This document shows positions 1 through 7,289 of a DNA stretch of 12,992 bases, in pieces; positions within the stretch are counted from its first letter, which is position 1, and each line of letters begins with the position of its first letter. Under the pieces are notes generated by a model. It made no database searches, had not been told where the DNA came from, and worked only from the letters and a program-made list of their open reading frames with translations. Source of the stretch: CADEED01 sp039930985 (lineage in GTDB: Bacteria > Pseudomonadota > Gammaproteobacteria > Steroidobacterales > Steroidobacteraceae). The stretch is from assembly GCA_039930985.1 (NCBI GenBank), contig JBDTSV010000116.1, positions 1 to 12,992 of the forward strand, given 5' to 3'. The translations under genes and the position numbers were made by a program.

Positions 1-119
1 GGCGCGACGTCGACGATTTCGATGTCGATCGCTTTTTCTGCGATCACGATGCGCGTGCGATGACTCCATGGGTCATCCGGCGCTGAGAACAGCGTCATGG
101 TTGCGCGGCGGCTGGACAT
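1..119 (-). CDS. sspA: Stringent starvation protein A (SspA), 5' end only
   Basis: Partial gene: the first 39 codons are present and the rest lies beyond the left edge. The translation starts MSSRRATMTLFSAPDD and continues to a segment reading VIAEKAIDIEIVDV. This closely follows the start of SspA, an RNA-polymerase-associated protein with a glutathione-S-transferase-like fold that acts in stationary-phase and acid responses. The visible part is the first beta strand and helix of the thioredoxin-like half. A GGAGGG ribosome site at 126-131 lies 6 nt before the ATG at 117-119, so this start is preferred over the internal ATG at 96-98, where the fold itself begins. The gene lies 56 nt after petC on the same strand, the usual arrangement in beta- and gammaproteobacteria, and is probably co-transcribed with petABC. 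Confidence 0.88.
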   Translation of the reverse strand, partial: MSSRRATMTLFSAPDDPWSHRTRIVIAEKAIDIEIVDVA

Positions 120-175
120 TCAGTGCCCTCCGCGCGCCAGGGCGAGACGGACCTGACCGATGAGAATCGGGCCGC

Positions 176-949
176 TCAGCGGACGTCCTTCCAATATTCC
201 TTCTTCAGCATGTACGCGATGCCCGTGAACATGAGAAGGAACAGGACCACCCAGATGCCCAGGCCTTGACGCTCGACTTGCGAAGGGTCACTGACGTACT
301 GCAGGAAATTCACCGTGTCGCGCGCGAACTCGTCGTACTGCGCTGGCGTCAGGTTGCCCACCACGCCGGATTCGAACTTCTCGAATTCCTGAGCGGCAAC
401 GGGATTGCCGTTTTCATCCTTGTGCTCGCTTGCGCGCCATACGGCGTTCTGCACGCCCTGCACGCTCGCAAGCACGTGCGGCATCGCGGTGCCCGGCAGC
501 TGCAGATTGTTCACGCCGGTCTGGCGGCTGGCCGGATCCGCGTAGAACGTGGTGAGGAAGTTGAAGATCCAATCCGGTCCACGCGAACGCGCCACCAGCG
601 ACAGGTCTGGCGGCGCCTTGCCGAACCACTCCTGTGCGTCGGCGGCCGGCATCGGCGCCTTGATGTAGTCGGAGAATTTGTCGCCCGGCCTGATCAGGAA
701 CTGGTCACGCAGCTGATCGGAGATCTTGAGATCCTCCGCCAGGCGCGAATAACGCATGAACTTGAGCGAATGGCATCCCGAGCAATAGCTCATGAAGTTG
801 CGCGCGCCGCGCTGCAACGACGGCAGGTTGGCGACCTCGTTGTCCGCTTCGCGCTGCCAGCCGGCATGCCCGCCCTCGTTGGCGAACGATCCGCCAGCGC
901 CTAACAACAGTGCGAGACCGCCGAGGACACTTGCAAACTTAGTGAGCAT
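176..949 (-). CDS. petC: Cytochrome c1, ubiquinol-cytochrome c reductase subunit
   Basis: This is the c-type heme subunit of the cytochrome bc1 complex (complex III). It takes electrons from the Rieske protein and passes them to a soluble or membrane cytochrome c in the periplasm. The 257-residue protein has an N-terminal signal peptide (about 1-23, ending SFA before NEGG), a covalent heme motif CSGCH at 56-60, and a likely sixth heme ligand Met156 in GTAMPHVL. One C-terminal membrane anchor spans about 229-247 and is followed by a basic tail. Its start overlaps the end of petB by 11 nt, and it is the last of the three pet genes. The length and layout are normal for a bacterial cytochrome c1. 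The ribosome site before the ATG is weak, which fits translation coupled to petB. Confidence 0.97.
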   Translation of the reverse strand: MLTKFASVLGGLALLLGAGGSFANEGGHAGWQREADNEVANLPSLQRGARNFMSYCSGCHSLKFMRYSRLAEDLKISDQLRDQFLIRPGDKFSDYIKAPMPAADAQEWFGKAPPDLSLVARSRGPDWIFNFLTTFYADPASRQTGVNNLQLPGTAMPHVLASVQGVQNAVWRASEHKDENGNPVAAQEFEKFESGVVGNLTPAQYDEFARDTVNFLQYVSDPSQVERQGLGIWVVLFLLMFTGIAYMLKKEYWKDVR

Positions 950-2183
950 GGTAAGTCACTCGATCGGGAACCGGTCCGTTGCCGTCCGCCTTGGAGACGA
1001 ACGGAAGCAGGATGAAAAACGCGAAGTACAACGTGGTGAAGATGCGCGCCAGCAGCACGTAGATACCGTCGGCGGGCTTAAGGCCGAGCCACATGAGCAT
1101 GAGGAACGTGATGAAGAACACGCCCAGCAGCAACTTCGACGCGAGGCCACGGTAGCGAATCGACTTGTTCTTGGCGCGATCGAGCCACGGCAAGAACAGG
1201 AACGCCGCCACCGACAGCGCCATGAGCAGCGCGCCGAGCTTCTGGTCCGGAACCGCACGGAGGATTGCGTAGTAAGGCGTGAAGTACCACACGGGCGCGA
1301 TGTGCTCCGGCGTGGACGAGGGATTGGCCGGTTCGAAGTTCGGCGCTTCCATGAATAGACCGCCGAAGGTCGGCACGAAGAACACCACGATGGCGAACAG
1401 GGTCAAGAACAGCCCCACGCCAACGATGTCCTTGAGTGTGTAGTAAGGATGGAACGGGATGCCGTCGAGCGGCTTGCCGTCCGGGCCCAGCTTCTCTTTG
1501 ATCTCGATGCCATCGGGATTGTTCGAGCCCACCTGACGCAATGCGACCAGATGAAGCATGACGAGCAACGCGATGATGAAGGGCAGCGCGATGACATGCA
1601 GCGAGAAGAACCGCGTCAGCGTGGCGTCACCGATGCCGTAGTCGCCGCGAATCCACTCCACGAGATCTGGACCGATGCCCGGGATGGTGCCGAACAGATT
1701 GATGATTACCTGCGCGCCCCAGTACGACATGTTGCCGAAGGGCAGCACGTAGCCCATGAAGGCTTCGGCCATGAGCGCGAGGTAAATCAGCATGCCGATG
1801 ACCCACAGCAGCTCGCGCGGCGCCTTGTAGCTGCCGTAGAGGAACGCGCGCGCCATGTGCAGATAAACGACGATGAAGAAGAACGACGCGCCGACGGCGT
1901 GCATGGGCTGGATCAGCCACATGTAGGGCACTTCGCGCACCATGTATTGCACCGAATTCCAGGCCGTGGTCTCGCCCGCCTTGAAGTGCATGGTGACGAA
2001 GACGCCCGTCACGATCTGCATGACGAACACCAGCAACGCCAGCGAACCGAAGAAGTACCAGATGTTGAAATTTTTCGGCGCGTAGTAGCCCGTCAGCTGG
2101 TCGGCAACGAACTGATCGACCGGCAGACGCTTGTTGAACCAGGCGCGAAACCCGGTGGAACTCTTATCCATGGCAGCGGACAT
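939..2183 (-). CDS. petB: Cytochrome b, ubiquinol-cytochrome c reductase subunit
   Basis: This is the membrane core of the bc1 complex. It carries hemes bL and bH and the Qo and Qi quinone sites that drive the proton-motive Q cycle. The 414-residue protein has about eight hydrophobic helices. The probable heme ligands are His95 and His109 in the second helix and His196 and His211 in the fourth. The second pair is 15 residues apart, one more than the 14 of the first pair. The Qo-site motif usually written PEWY is PVWY at 297-300, so the glutamate is absent; I recall this variant from other beta/gammaproteobacterial enzymes. The start codon overlaps the petA stop by one base (TGATG), and the gene overlaps petC by 11 nt, so translation is probably coupled along the operon. 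A second possible start is Met5. Confidence 0.98.
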   Translation of the reverse strand: MSAAMDKSSTGFRAWFNKRLPVDQFVADQLTGYYAPKNFNIWYFFGSLALLVFVMQIVTGVFVTMHFKAGETTAWNSVQYMVREVPYMWLIQPMHAVGASFFFIVVYLHMARAFLYGSYKAPRELLWVIGMLIYLALMAEAFMGYVLPFGNMSYWGAQVIINLFGTIPGIGPDLVEWIRGDYGIGDATLTRFFSLHVIALPFIIALLVMLHLVALRQVGSNNPDGIEIKEKLGPDGKPLDGIPFHPYYTLKDIVGVGLFLTLFAIVVFFVPTFGGLFMEAPNFEPANPSSTPEHIAPVWYFTPYYAILRAVPDQKLGALLMALSVAAFLFLPWLDRAKNKSIRYRGLASKLLLGVFFITFLMLMWLGLKPADGIYVLLARIFTTLYFAFFILLPFVSKADGNGPVPDRVTYHAH

Positions 2184-2809
2184 CAGGCCACCCCTTTCGC
2201 GGTCGTGGCGTCGACGCCGATGATGAGCTTGTTGTCACCTTCGAAGCTGTACGGCGGCACCTTGAGATTCACCGAAGCTGGCGAGCCATCGAACACGCGC
2301 CCGGCGAGATCGAACTTCGATCCATGGCAGGGGCAGAAGAAGCCGCCCGGCCAGTTCGCCATCACCGCGGCATCACCCGGGGTGAAGCGCGGCTTGGGCA
2401 GGCATCCCAGATGCGTGCAGGTGCCGATGAGCACCAGGACGTCGGGCTTGATCGCGCGCGACTCGTTCTTGGCGTACGCGGGCTGATCCGACTCTTTCGA
2501 GTCCGGATCCTTGAGTTTGTCGTTATGCGTGGGCAGTGATGCCAGCATCTCCGGCGTGCGCTTGACCACGTAAATCTGCTGCTTGCGCCAGAAGTGCGTG
2601 GTCATCTGACCAGGCTCCATCTTCGACAAGTCGACTTCCGTGGGCAGACCCGCCGCGCGGGCGCTCTCTGAAGGGTTCCACGAAGCCACGAAGGGCACCG
2701 CGGTCAACACCGCGCCAACCGCGCCGGTACCGGCTGTGGCGGCTATCAGAAACTTGCGCCGACTCTCGTCGACTTCGGGGACGGTATCGTCGGCCGCGTG
2801 ATCGCTCAT
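2183..2809 (-). CDS. petA: Rieske iron-sulfur protein of the cytochrome bc1 complex
   Basis: This is the [2Fe-2S] subunit that accepts the first electron from quinol at the Qo site and carries it to cytochrome c1. From the chosen start it has 208 residues. A twin-arginine (Tat) signal-anchor, ESRRKFL followed by a hydrophobic stretch to about residue 44, places the cluster domain on the periplasmic side. The cluster ligands are in CTHLGC (Cys131, His133, with Cys136 as disulfide partner) and CPCHGS (Cys159, His162, with Cys161 as disulfide partner). An upstream GTG at 2894-2896 would extend the frame, but the ATG at 2807-2809 has a TGAGGT ribosome site 5 nt away. The longer start would also overlap the likely promoter and add a stretch with no family resemblance. 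It is the first gene of petABC. Confidence 0.97.
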   Translation of the reverse strand: MSDHAADDTVPEVDESRRKFLIAATAGTGAVGAVLTAVPFVASWNPSESARAAGLPTEVDLSKMEPGQMTTHFWRKQQIYVVKRTPEMLASLPTHNDKLKDPDSKESDQPAYAKNESRAIKPDVLVLIGTCTHLGCLPKPRFTPGDAAVMANWPGGFFCPCHGSKFDLAGRVFDGSPASVNLKVPPYSFEGDNKLIIGVDATTAKGVA

Positions 2810-2854
2810 TCTTGACCTCAGGATCGAATAACACCCCGGCGCTGGCGAGCGCAA

Positions 2855-2890
2855 AATGCGCCGCTGCGAGACCCCGGGAGGCGGCGCATT
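2855..2890. repeat. Perfect 10-bp inverted repeat in the petA/degS divergent region
   Basis: The arms are AATGCGCCGC (2855-2864) and GCGGCGCATT (2881-2890), exact reverse complements separated by 16 nt. The right arm overlaps the last three bases of the petA -10 element, and the rest would cover the first ~27 transcribed bases. It could be an operator for a dimeric regulator or, if transcription starts further upstream than predicted, a stem-loop in the petA leader. No T-run follows on either strand, so it is not a normal intrinsic terminator. Confidence 0.6.
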
Positions 2891-2893
2891 ATA
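2888..2893 (-). promoter_or_regulatory. Candidate -10 element for petABC
   Basis: Read on the minus strand, this is a perfect TATAAT. It lies about 79 nt upstream of the petA start, so transcription would begin near 2881 and give a leader of roughly 70 nt. No good -35 hexamer is found at 16-18 nt spacing; GCCTTA at 2911-2916 is the best placed and is poor. The call rests on the exact -10 match in an otherwise GC-rich divergent region, so an activator-dependent promoter is possible. Confidence 0.5.
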
Positions 2894-2925
2894 CACATGC
2901 GCATAAACGCTAAGGCCTTCCGCCG

Positions 2926-4140
2926 ATGAGGATTATCCGGCTCATGTCCACTCGACCTTTCCTGAGATTTCTGGCTTTCATCTCCGTGTCCGCGATCGTC
3001 GGACTCGCGGCAGCTTTCATCGTGGTGATGGTGCGCCCGGAACTCATCACAAGGCACACTTCTGCTCCCGTGCCGGCGCCAAATCCGCAGGACACTGCCC
3101 GAGCGAAACCCGTCTCTCCGGTGGTCCAGAGTCCGGCCATCGAGAACTCACCGCACGGGGTCAACTCCTATGCCGAAGCCGTCGAGCGAGCTGCGCCGGC
3201 CGTGGTCAACATCTACACCGCGCGCCTGGTGACCGAGAAGATCCAGCCCAGTGCCATCGAAGAGTTGTTTGGCGACGCGCAACCTCGCTACCGCCAGCGC
3301 CTCGAGCAGAGCCTGGGCTCCGGCGTGATCGTCGACAACGCCGCGCACGTCATCACCAATCATCACGTGATCGCCCAGGCACAGCTGATCCGCGCCCAGC
3401 TTGCCGACGGGCGCATCGCCGACGCGAAAATCGTCGGTCGAGATCCGGATACCGATCTGGCCGTACTGCAGCTCGACCTCAAGAAAGATGTGCCGATCAT
3501 GCCGCTCGGTCACTCCGACCGGCTGCGGGTCGGCGACGTCGTGCTCGCCATCGGCAACCCCGTAGGCCTTTCGCAGACCGTGACCCAGGGGATTGTCAGC
3601 GCTACTGGCCGCGGCCAGCTAGGTGTCGCCACCTTCGAGAATTTCATTCAGACCGACGCGCCCATCAACGTTGGCAACTCCGGCGGCGCGCTGATCAATG
3701 CCAGCGGTGAACTCATCGGAATCAACACCGCGGTGCTCGCCAAGAACCTGGGAGTCGAAGGCATCGGTTTCGCGATCCCCGTGAACCTGGTGCGCGGCGT
3801 GATGAGCGAGATCCTCACCAAGGGGCGCGTGGTGCGCGGCTGGATCGGCATCGTGCCGGTGGACGTCGATCAATTCGAGGCGCGGCGTTTCAACCTGCCG
3901 CAATCGGGAGTCGTGGTCCAAAACCTCTATATCGGCAGCCCCGCGGCGGCGGCCGGCATTGAGCTGCGCGACGTCATCCTCACGGTCAACGGCAAGGCCG
4001 TGAGCAGCGCACAGGAAACGCTCACGCGCATCGCCAGCGCCAAACCGGGCGGAAAAATCACGATGACGGGAATACGCGGCACCGGGCGCTTTGACAGCGT
4101 GGTGCAGGTCGGCGAAAGGCCGAGGAGCCCCGGCGGCTAG
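2926..4140 (+). CDS. degS: DegS/AlgW-type membrane-anchored serine protease (HtrA family)
   Basis: This is probably the periplasmic site-1 protease that senses misfolded outer-membrane proteins and cuts an anti-sigma factor (RseA/MucA type) in the sigma-E stress pathway. The 404-residue product has one N-terminal membrane segment (about 12-36), a proline-rich linker (about 45-75) and a trypsin-like domain (about 80-295). The triad is His147 (in TNHHV), Asp177 (in TDLAV) and Ser252 (in GNSGGAL). A single C-terminal PDZ domain covers about 302-398. One PDZ and an uncleaved anchor fit DegS/AlgW better than DegP or MucD, which have two PDZ domains and a cleaved signal. An alternative start, ATG at 2944-2946, has GAGGA 11 nt upstream and is equally plausible; it would remove six residues. 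The gene is divergent from petA and convergent with cheX, with stop codons 3 nt apart. Confidence 0.9.
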   Translation: MRIIRLMSTRPFLRFLAFISVSAIVGLAAAFIVVMVRPELITRHTSAPVPAPNPQDTARAKPVSPVVQSPAIENSPHGVNSYAEAVERAAPAVVNIYTARLVTEKIQPSAIEELFGDAQPRYRQRLEQSLGSGVIVDNAAHVITNHHVIAQAQLIRAQLADGRIADAKIVGRDPDTDLAVLQLDLKKDVPIMPLGHSDRLRVGDVVLAIGNPVGLSQTVTQGIVSATGRGQLGVATFENFIQTDAPINVGNSGGALINASGELIGINTAVLAKNLGVEGIGFAIPVNLVRGVMSEILTKGRVVRGWIGIVPVDVDQFEARRFNLPQSGVVVQNLYIGSPAAAAGIELRDVILTVNGKAVSSAQETLTRIASAKPGGKITMTGIRGTGRFDSVVQVGERPRSPGG

Positions 4141-4143
4141 CGA

Positions 4144-4593
4144 TTACTGCAGGCAGACGACGACGTTGGCGGCGTAGCTGCGCCAGTTGATCGGGATGAC
4201 GAACGAACGGCCGGTGGTCGCGGCTGCAGTTGCCGCGTTGTTGCGGTCACAGATGGTCGGCGTGCTGATGACGAAGTTGCGGCCGAAATCGCGGCGCGCA
4301 TTTCCCGAGATGGTGTTGGCGACTTCGCCGACCAGGTCGCGCACGTTCTGTTCGCCGGTGTCCGTTTCGTTCATGCACATGAGCATGACCGACAGCATTC
4401 CGCGCGGCGCAGTGAAGTAGACCTTGCCTTCGCGGTTGCCGGAAATGCCGATGACGCCGGCGTAGTCCTGGACCACGGCCGACTTGTCGATGCACAAATA
4501 CGGGGAACCTACCGTCGCCGGGTGACCGGTGGCGGTCTCGAAGAAGTGCACCGTGCCCTGCACGAATGTTCGAACCTCTTCTGCGTCAAGCAT
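4144..4593 (-). CDS. cheX: CheX-type chemotaxis phosphatase (CheC/CheX/FliY family)
   Basis: This is probably a phosphatase that removes phosphate from CheY~P, here from the receiver encoded just upstream. The 149-residue protein carries the family signature D-x3-E-x2-N at Asp86, Glu90 and Asn93, within LVGEVANTISGNAR. Glu90 and Asn93 match the catalytic pair known in CheX and CheC, and the following conserved proline is probably Pro112 (TPTI). A single active-site signature and one domain point to CheX rather than CheC or FliY, which have two. A GGGGAG ribosome site lies inside the last codons of cheY, and the two genes are 5 nt apart, so they are co-translated. It is the last gene of the four-gene cassette. 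The target being the neighbouring CheY is inferred from position. No membrane segment is visible. Confidence 0.85.
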   Translation of the reverse strand: MLDAEEVRTFVQGTVHFFETATGHPATVGSPYLCIDKSAVVQDYAGVIGISGNREGKVYFTAPRGMLSVMLMCMNETDTGEQNVRDLVGEVANTISGNARRDFGRNFVISTPTICDRNNAATAAATTGRSFVIPINWRSYAANVVVCLQ

Positions 4594-4598
4594 TTCTC

Positions 4599-4988
4599 TT
4601 ACTCCCCAATCAACTCGGCGAGAGCTTCATTGAGCTGGTCGTCCGTAAACGGTTTACAAAGGAAGCCGTTTGCACCCTTTTCAATGGCTTCAACTGCCGT
4701 GGCTTTATCGGCCAGTGCCGACACCACGAGTATAAGCACATCAGGCTTTATTTTGATGACGTGCTCGACGCACTCGATGCCATCCATCTCCGGCATGGTC
4801 AGATCGAGGGTCATCACGTCGGGCATCAACTGTTTGAACTTGGCAACTGCATCCACGCCATTCACGGCGGTGGCAACCACTTCGAGCTGGTCGTTCTGCT
4901 GCGAACGTTCGATGCGACGCCGCATCACGTTCGAGTCGTCCACGATCATCATGCGCAACGGTTGGCGCGGTTTGGGCACGGCACTCAT
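4599..4988 (-). CDS. cheY: Stand-alone CheY-like response regulator receiver
   Basis: This single-domain receiver would take a phosphoryl group from the adjacent kinase and signal by protein-protein contact, since it has no output domain. All key residues are present in the 129-residue protein: the metal-binding pair Asp17 and Asp18 (IVDDS), phospho-acceptor Asp62 (LDLTMPEMDG), Ser90 (VVSA), the switch aromatic Phe109 and Lys112 (CKPF). The ATG at 4986-4988 lies 18 nt after the kinase stop, with GGGAGG upstream. The gene looks less GC-rich than its neighbours: a hand count over 4621-4860 gives about 52% GC, against well above 60% in nearby coding DNA. It need not control flagella, as no flagellar or chemoreceptor gene is nearby. 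Confidence 0.93.
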   Translation of the reverse strand: MSAVPKPRQPLRMMIVDDSNVMRRRIERSQQNDQLEVVATAVNGVDAVAKFKQLMPDVMTLDLTMPEMDGIECVEHVIKIKPDVLILVVSALADKATAVEAIEKGANGFLCKPFTDDQLNEALAELIGE

Positions 4989-5006
4989 GGTCTAAAACTT
5001 CCTCCC

Positions 5007-7274
5007 TCAGGCCGCGACGACGCCGGCCGCAGTAGCCTGCGCCGGGAACGACAACGACAATTTCATGTTCTGGCCAATCTCGGAATTCAGCGAGATCCGG
5101 CCGCCAAGGCGAGCTGCGATTTCCGCGATCACGTCCATTCCGACACCGCGGCCGGCGTCACGCGTGACGTCCTTGGCGGTGGAGAACCCGGAACGGAAGA
5201 CCAGCATCATGGCTTCCTGGTCGGACAGCGAGGTCGCGTCCTGCTGGGAAATGATGCCCTTGGTGATTGCCGTCTTGCGCAACTTGTCGGGCGTGAGACC
5301 GCGGCCGTCGTCTTCGCACTGCATGCGAAACGCGCGACCGTTCTCCACCATCTCGAACTGAATGCGAATGTGGCCTTCGGGCGACTTGCCGGCGGCTTCA
5401 CGCTCGGCTGGCGATTCGATGCCGTGCACCACGGCGTTGCGAATGAGCTGGATGAGCACGTCCTTGACCGGACGGCGATAGGTCTCCGGCACCTGGTCAT
5501 GCCCGCGGCAGGTCACGACGACTTTCTTGCCGTGATCGTTGGCGATGCGGTCGGCGAGCTGCTGCGCGGAGGCAACGAAGCCTTCGCGAGCCGAACGCTG
5601 CAACGTTGCTTCGGCGGCCACCGAGTCGGCGTCGATTGCCTTGCCGCGCGTGGTCGTGTCGCCAGTGGACGCATGCGAGGAGCTGACACCGGTCGCGGGC
5701 GCGTGGTCGGCCTTCGGCGCGAAGCTGTCGCGGAAGCTCGCGAGCTTGACGACCATCTCGCGCACCGACTGCGAGTGCGAAACGAGGTCATCGAACTTGG
5801 TGAGCAGCGGCAGGAAGTCGTCACCGGTGAGGTCGGTGCGTTCACGCAGCGCGGCGAGATCGCTCTCGAGGGCGTGCGAGCGCTGTTCCATCGAACCCAG
5901 GCCGATGGCCGAGGCTTCACCCTTGATGCTGTGAATCTGGCGGAACAGGCCGTCGATCTTGCGGCGGAACGAGGCGCTGTCGCGCGCCGGGTCACGCAGC
6001 GTGGCGTTGATCATCTTGAACGCGACATCCGAGTCGTCGAGGAACGAGCTGAGCTGGTTCGGATCGACGTGCAGGATCGAGAGGAACGCGTCCATCTGCG
6101 TCTGTGCCGAATCCTGGGCACCCTTGAGCTGCGCCGCGAGGGCCACACGAGCCGTCACGTCGGCGACCGACACCAGCACGTGCGTGATCGCGCCATCGCG
6201 ACGCACGCGGTGGAAGTTGAACTCGAGGTAGCGGGTCTCGCCCTTGTCCTGCTTGCCATCGCCACCGGTGGTCACTTCCACTTCGTTGAGCGGATTGATC
6301 GACCGAATCAGATTTTCCTTGGTGCGCTCGCTCCACAGGACCTTGACGAACTTGGAAGCGATCGTCAGCGTTTTCGGCGATACCAGGTTGCGCAGCAGGT
6401 CTTCGAAAGTGATGCCGGCGATCGATTCGCGTTGGAACAACGAGCCGGTCGCGTCGGAGTGAATCTCGCCAATCTTGAGATCGGCGTCGAGCAGGAAGAG
6501 ACCTTCGCGCACGGTGCGCAGAATGTCTTCCGTCTGCTGGCGGGCAGCCAGCGCGGCCGCGGCCTGTTTGCCGCGCGCCAGCGAGAGGTAACCGACCAGC
6601 GCGGCCAATGCGGCCGCGAGGCCTACGCCGATGAGCACCACCGAACGCAGGGCCGTGGCCAGCGCGTCGGAAGAACTTTGCAGGCCGGCAATGATCTGCG
6701 CGAGGTTTTTCTCGAGCACCGGGGTATAGACACGCGCCTGAGTCGAGGCGTCGGTCACGGCCTTCTGCAGCTCGCGACCATCCATGTTGAGCTGGGTGCC
6801 TTCACGCTCGCTGTCCGAATACGGTATCGAGGTGAAGTTCGCGACCGGAGCGAGCGCGGGCTGGTATTTCTTCCAGGCCTGCGTCATTTCGGTGATCGTG
6901 GCCTGCACGTCATCGTCGCTGCCGAAGCCGCCGACGCTGACACCGCCGCCGCCCTTGAGATTGGCGGTCGAGGTTTCGAATTGTGAGGTGGCGCGCTTCA
7001 GCTGCTCGATGGAGTCACGCACGAAACCACGTGCGCGCAGTCGATCCTGGATCGAGTTGAGCGCCGCCTGCATTCGCGAGGGCTGCTGCTGCAATTCGCC
7101 AATGGCGCGAACCGCGGTGTTGTTTTCCACCAGTCGACCGGCGAAGTACCAGGCCGGTGCGAGCACGCCTACCAGGAACGCGAGGGCGAGAATGCCCACC
7201 GCGACCCAGACGGCGCGAGCGCCCTGCATGCGTGACGAAAATTTCTTGGCCACTTTCACTTTCTCTTTACTCAC
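5007..7274 (-). CDS. Membrane-anchored CheA-like histidine kinase with internal Hpt domain
   Basis: The 755-residue product combines a sensor-kinase front with a CheA-like core. In order it has: a basic cytoplasmic tail; membrane segment 1 (about 19-45); a periplasmic helical sensor region (about 46-210); membrane segment 2 (about 212-232); a PAS-like domain (about 247-377); an Hpt domain with His448 in HSIKGEAS; a linker; and a CheA-type ATPase domain (about 575-745). The ATPase has an N box around Asn613 and His617 (LIRNAVVHGIE), DDGRGL at 655-660, the F-box region FRSGFSTAK and a glycine-rich GRGVGM at 708-713. It ends directly after the ATPase, so there is no CheW-like P5 domain for receptor coupling. 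I chose GTG 7272-7274 because GGAGGG at 7283-7288 sits 8 nt away, whereas GTG 7281-7283 abuts it. The likely partner is the downstream CheY. What it senses is unknown. Confidence 0.88.
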   Translation of the reverse strand: MSKEKVKVAKKFSSRMQGARAVWVAVGILALAFLVGVLAPAWYFAGRLVENNTAVRAIGELQQQPSRMQAALNSIQDRLRARGFVRDSIEQLKRATSQFETSTANLKGGGGVSVGGFGSDDDVQATITEMTQAWKKYQPALAPVANFTSIPYSDSEREGTQLNMDGRELQKAVTDASTQARVYTPVLEKNLAQIIAGLQSSSDALATALRSVVLIGVGLAAALAALVGYLSLARGKQAAAALAARQQTEDILRTVREGLFLLDADLKIGEIHSDATGSLFQRESIAGITFEDLLRNLVSPKTLTIASKFVKVLWSERTKENLIRSINPLNEVEVTTGGDGKQDKGETRYLEFNFHRVRRDGAITHVLVSVADVTARVALAAQLKGAQDSAQTQMDAFLSILHVDPNQLSSFLDDSDVAFKMINATLRDPARDSASFRRKIDGLFRQIHSIKGEASAIGLGSMEQRSHALESDLAALRERTDLTGDDFLPLLTKFDDLVSHSQSVREMVVKLASFRDSFAPKADHAPATGVSSSHASTGDTTTRGKAIDADSVAAEATLQRSAREGFVASAQQLADRIANDHGKKVVVTCRGHDQVPETYRRPVKDVLIQLIRNAVVHGIESPAEREAAGKSPEGHIRIQFEMVENGRAFRMQCEDDGRGLTPDKLRKTAITKGIISQQDATSLSDQEAMMLVFRSGFSTAKDVTRDAGRGVGMDVIAEIAARLGGRISLNSEIGQNMKLSLSFPAQATAAGVVAA

Positions 7275-7282
7275 AGAGCTCA

Positions 7283-7288
7283 CCCTCC
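7283..7288 (-). promoter_or_regulatory. Ribosome binding site that fixes the kinase start
   Basis: GGAGGG on the minus strand lies 8 nt before GTG 7272-7274 and directly touches GTG 7281-7283, so only the inner GTG has workable spacing. It sits one base past the stop codon of the upstream TonB-fusion gene, which points to coupled translation. Confidence 0.65.
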
Positions 7289-7289
7289 A

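Noticed and set aside
130..175. Small hairpin CCGAT-TCTC-ATCGG between petC and sspA as a terminator
   Set aside because: A 5-bp stem with no T-run is too weak, and sspA is usually read through from petC.
2810..2896. N-terminal extension of petA to a GTG at 2894-2896
   Set aside because: The extra residues precede the Tat signal, do not resemble Rieske proteins and would overlap the likely promoter. The ATG at 2807-2809 has a good ribosome site.
4566..6986. An 806-codon open frame on the plus strand opposite cheY and the kinase gene
   Set aside because: It is a shadow of two well-supported minus-strand genes in GC-rich DNA. Its product is rich in His, Arg, Asp and Val, without domain motifs, and it starts inside cheX.
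4599..7274. Reading the kinase, CheY and CheX as an ordinary flagellar chemotaxis operon
   Set aside because: The kinase has its own membrane sensor and no CheW-like domain, and no chemoreceptor, CheW, CheR, CheB or flagellar gene is in the window. A link to motility elsewhere in the genome cannot be excluded.
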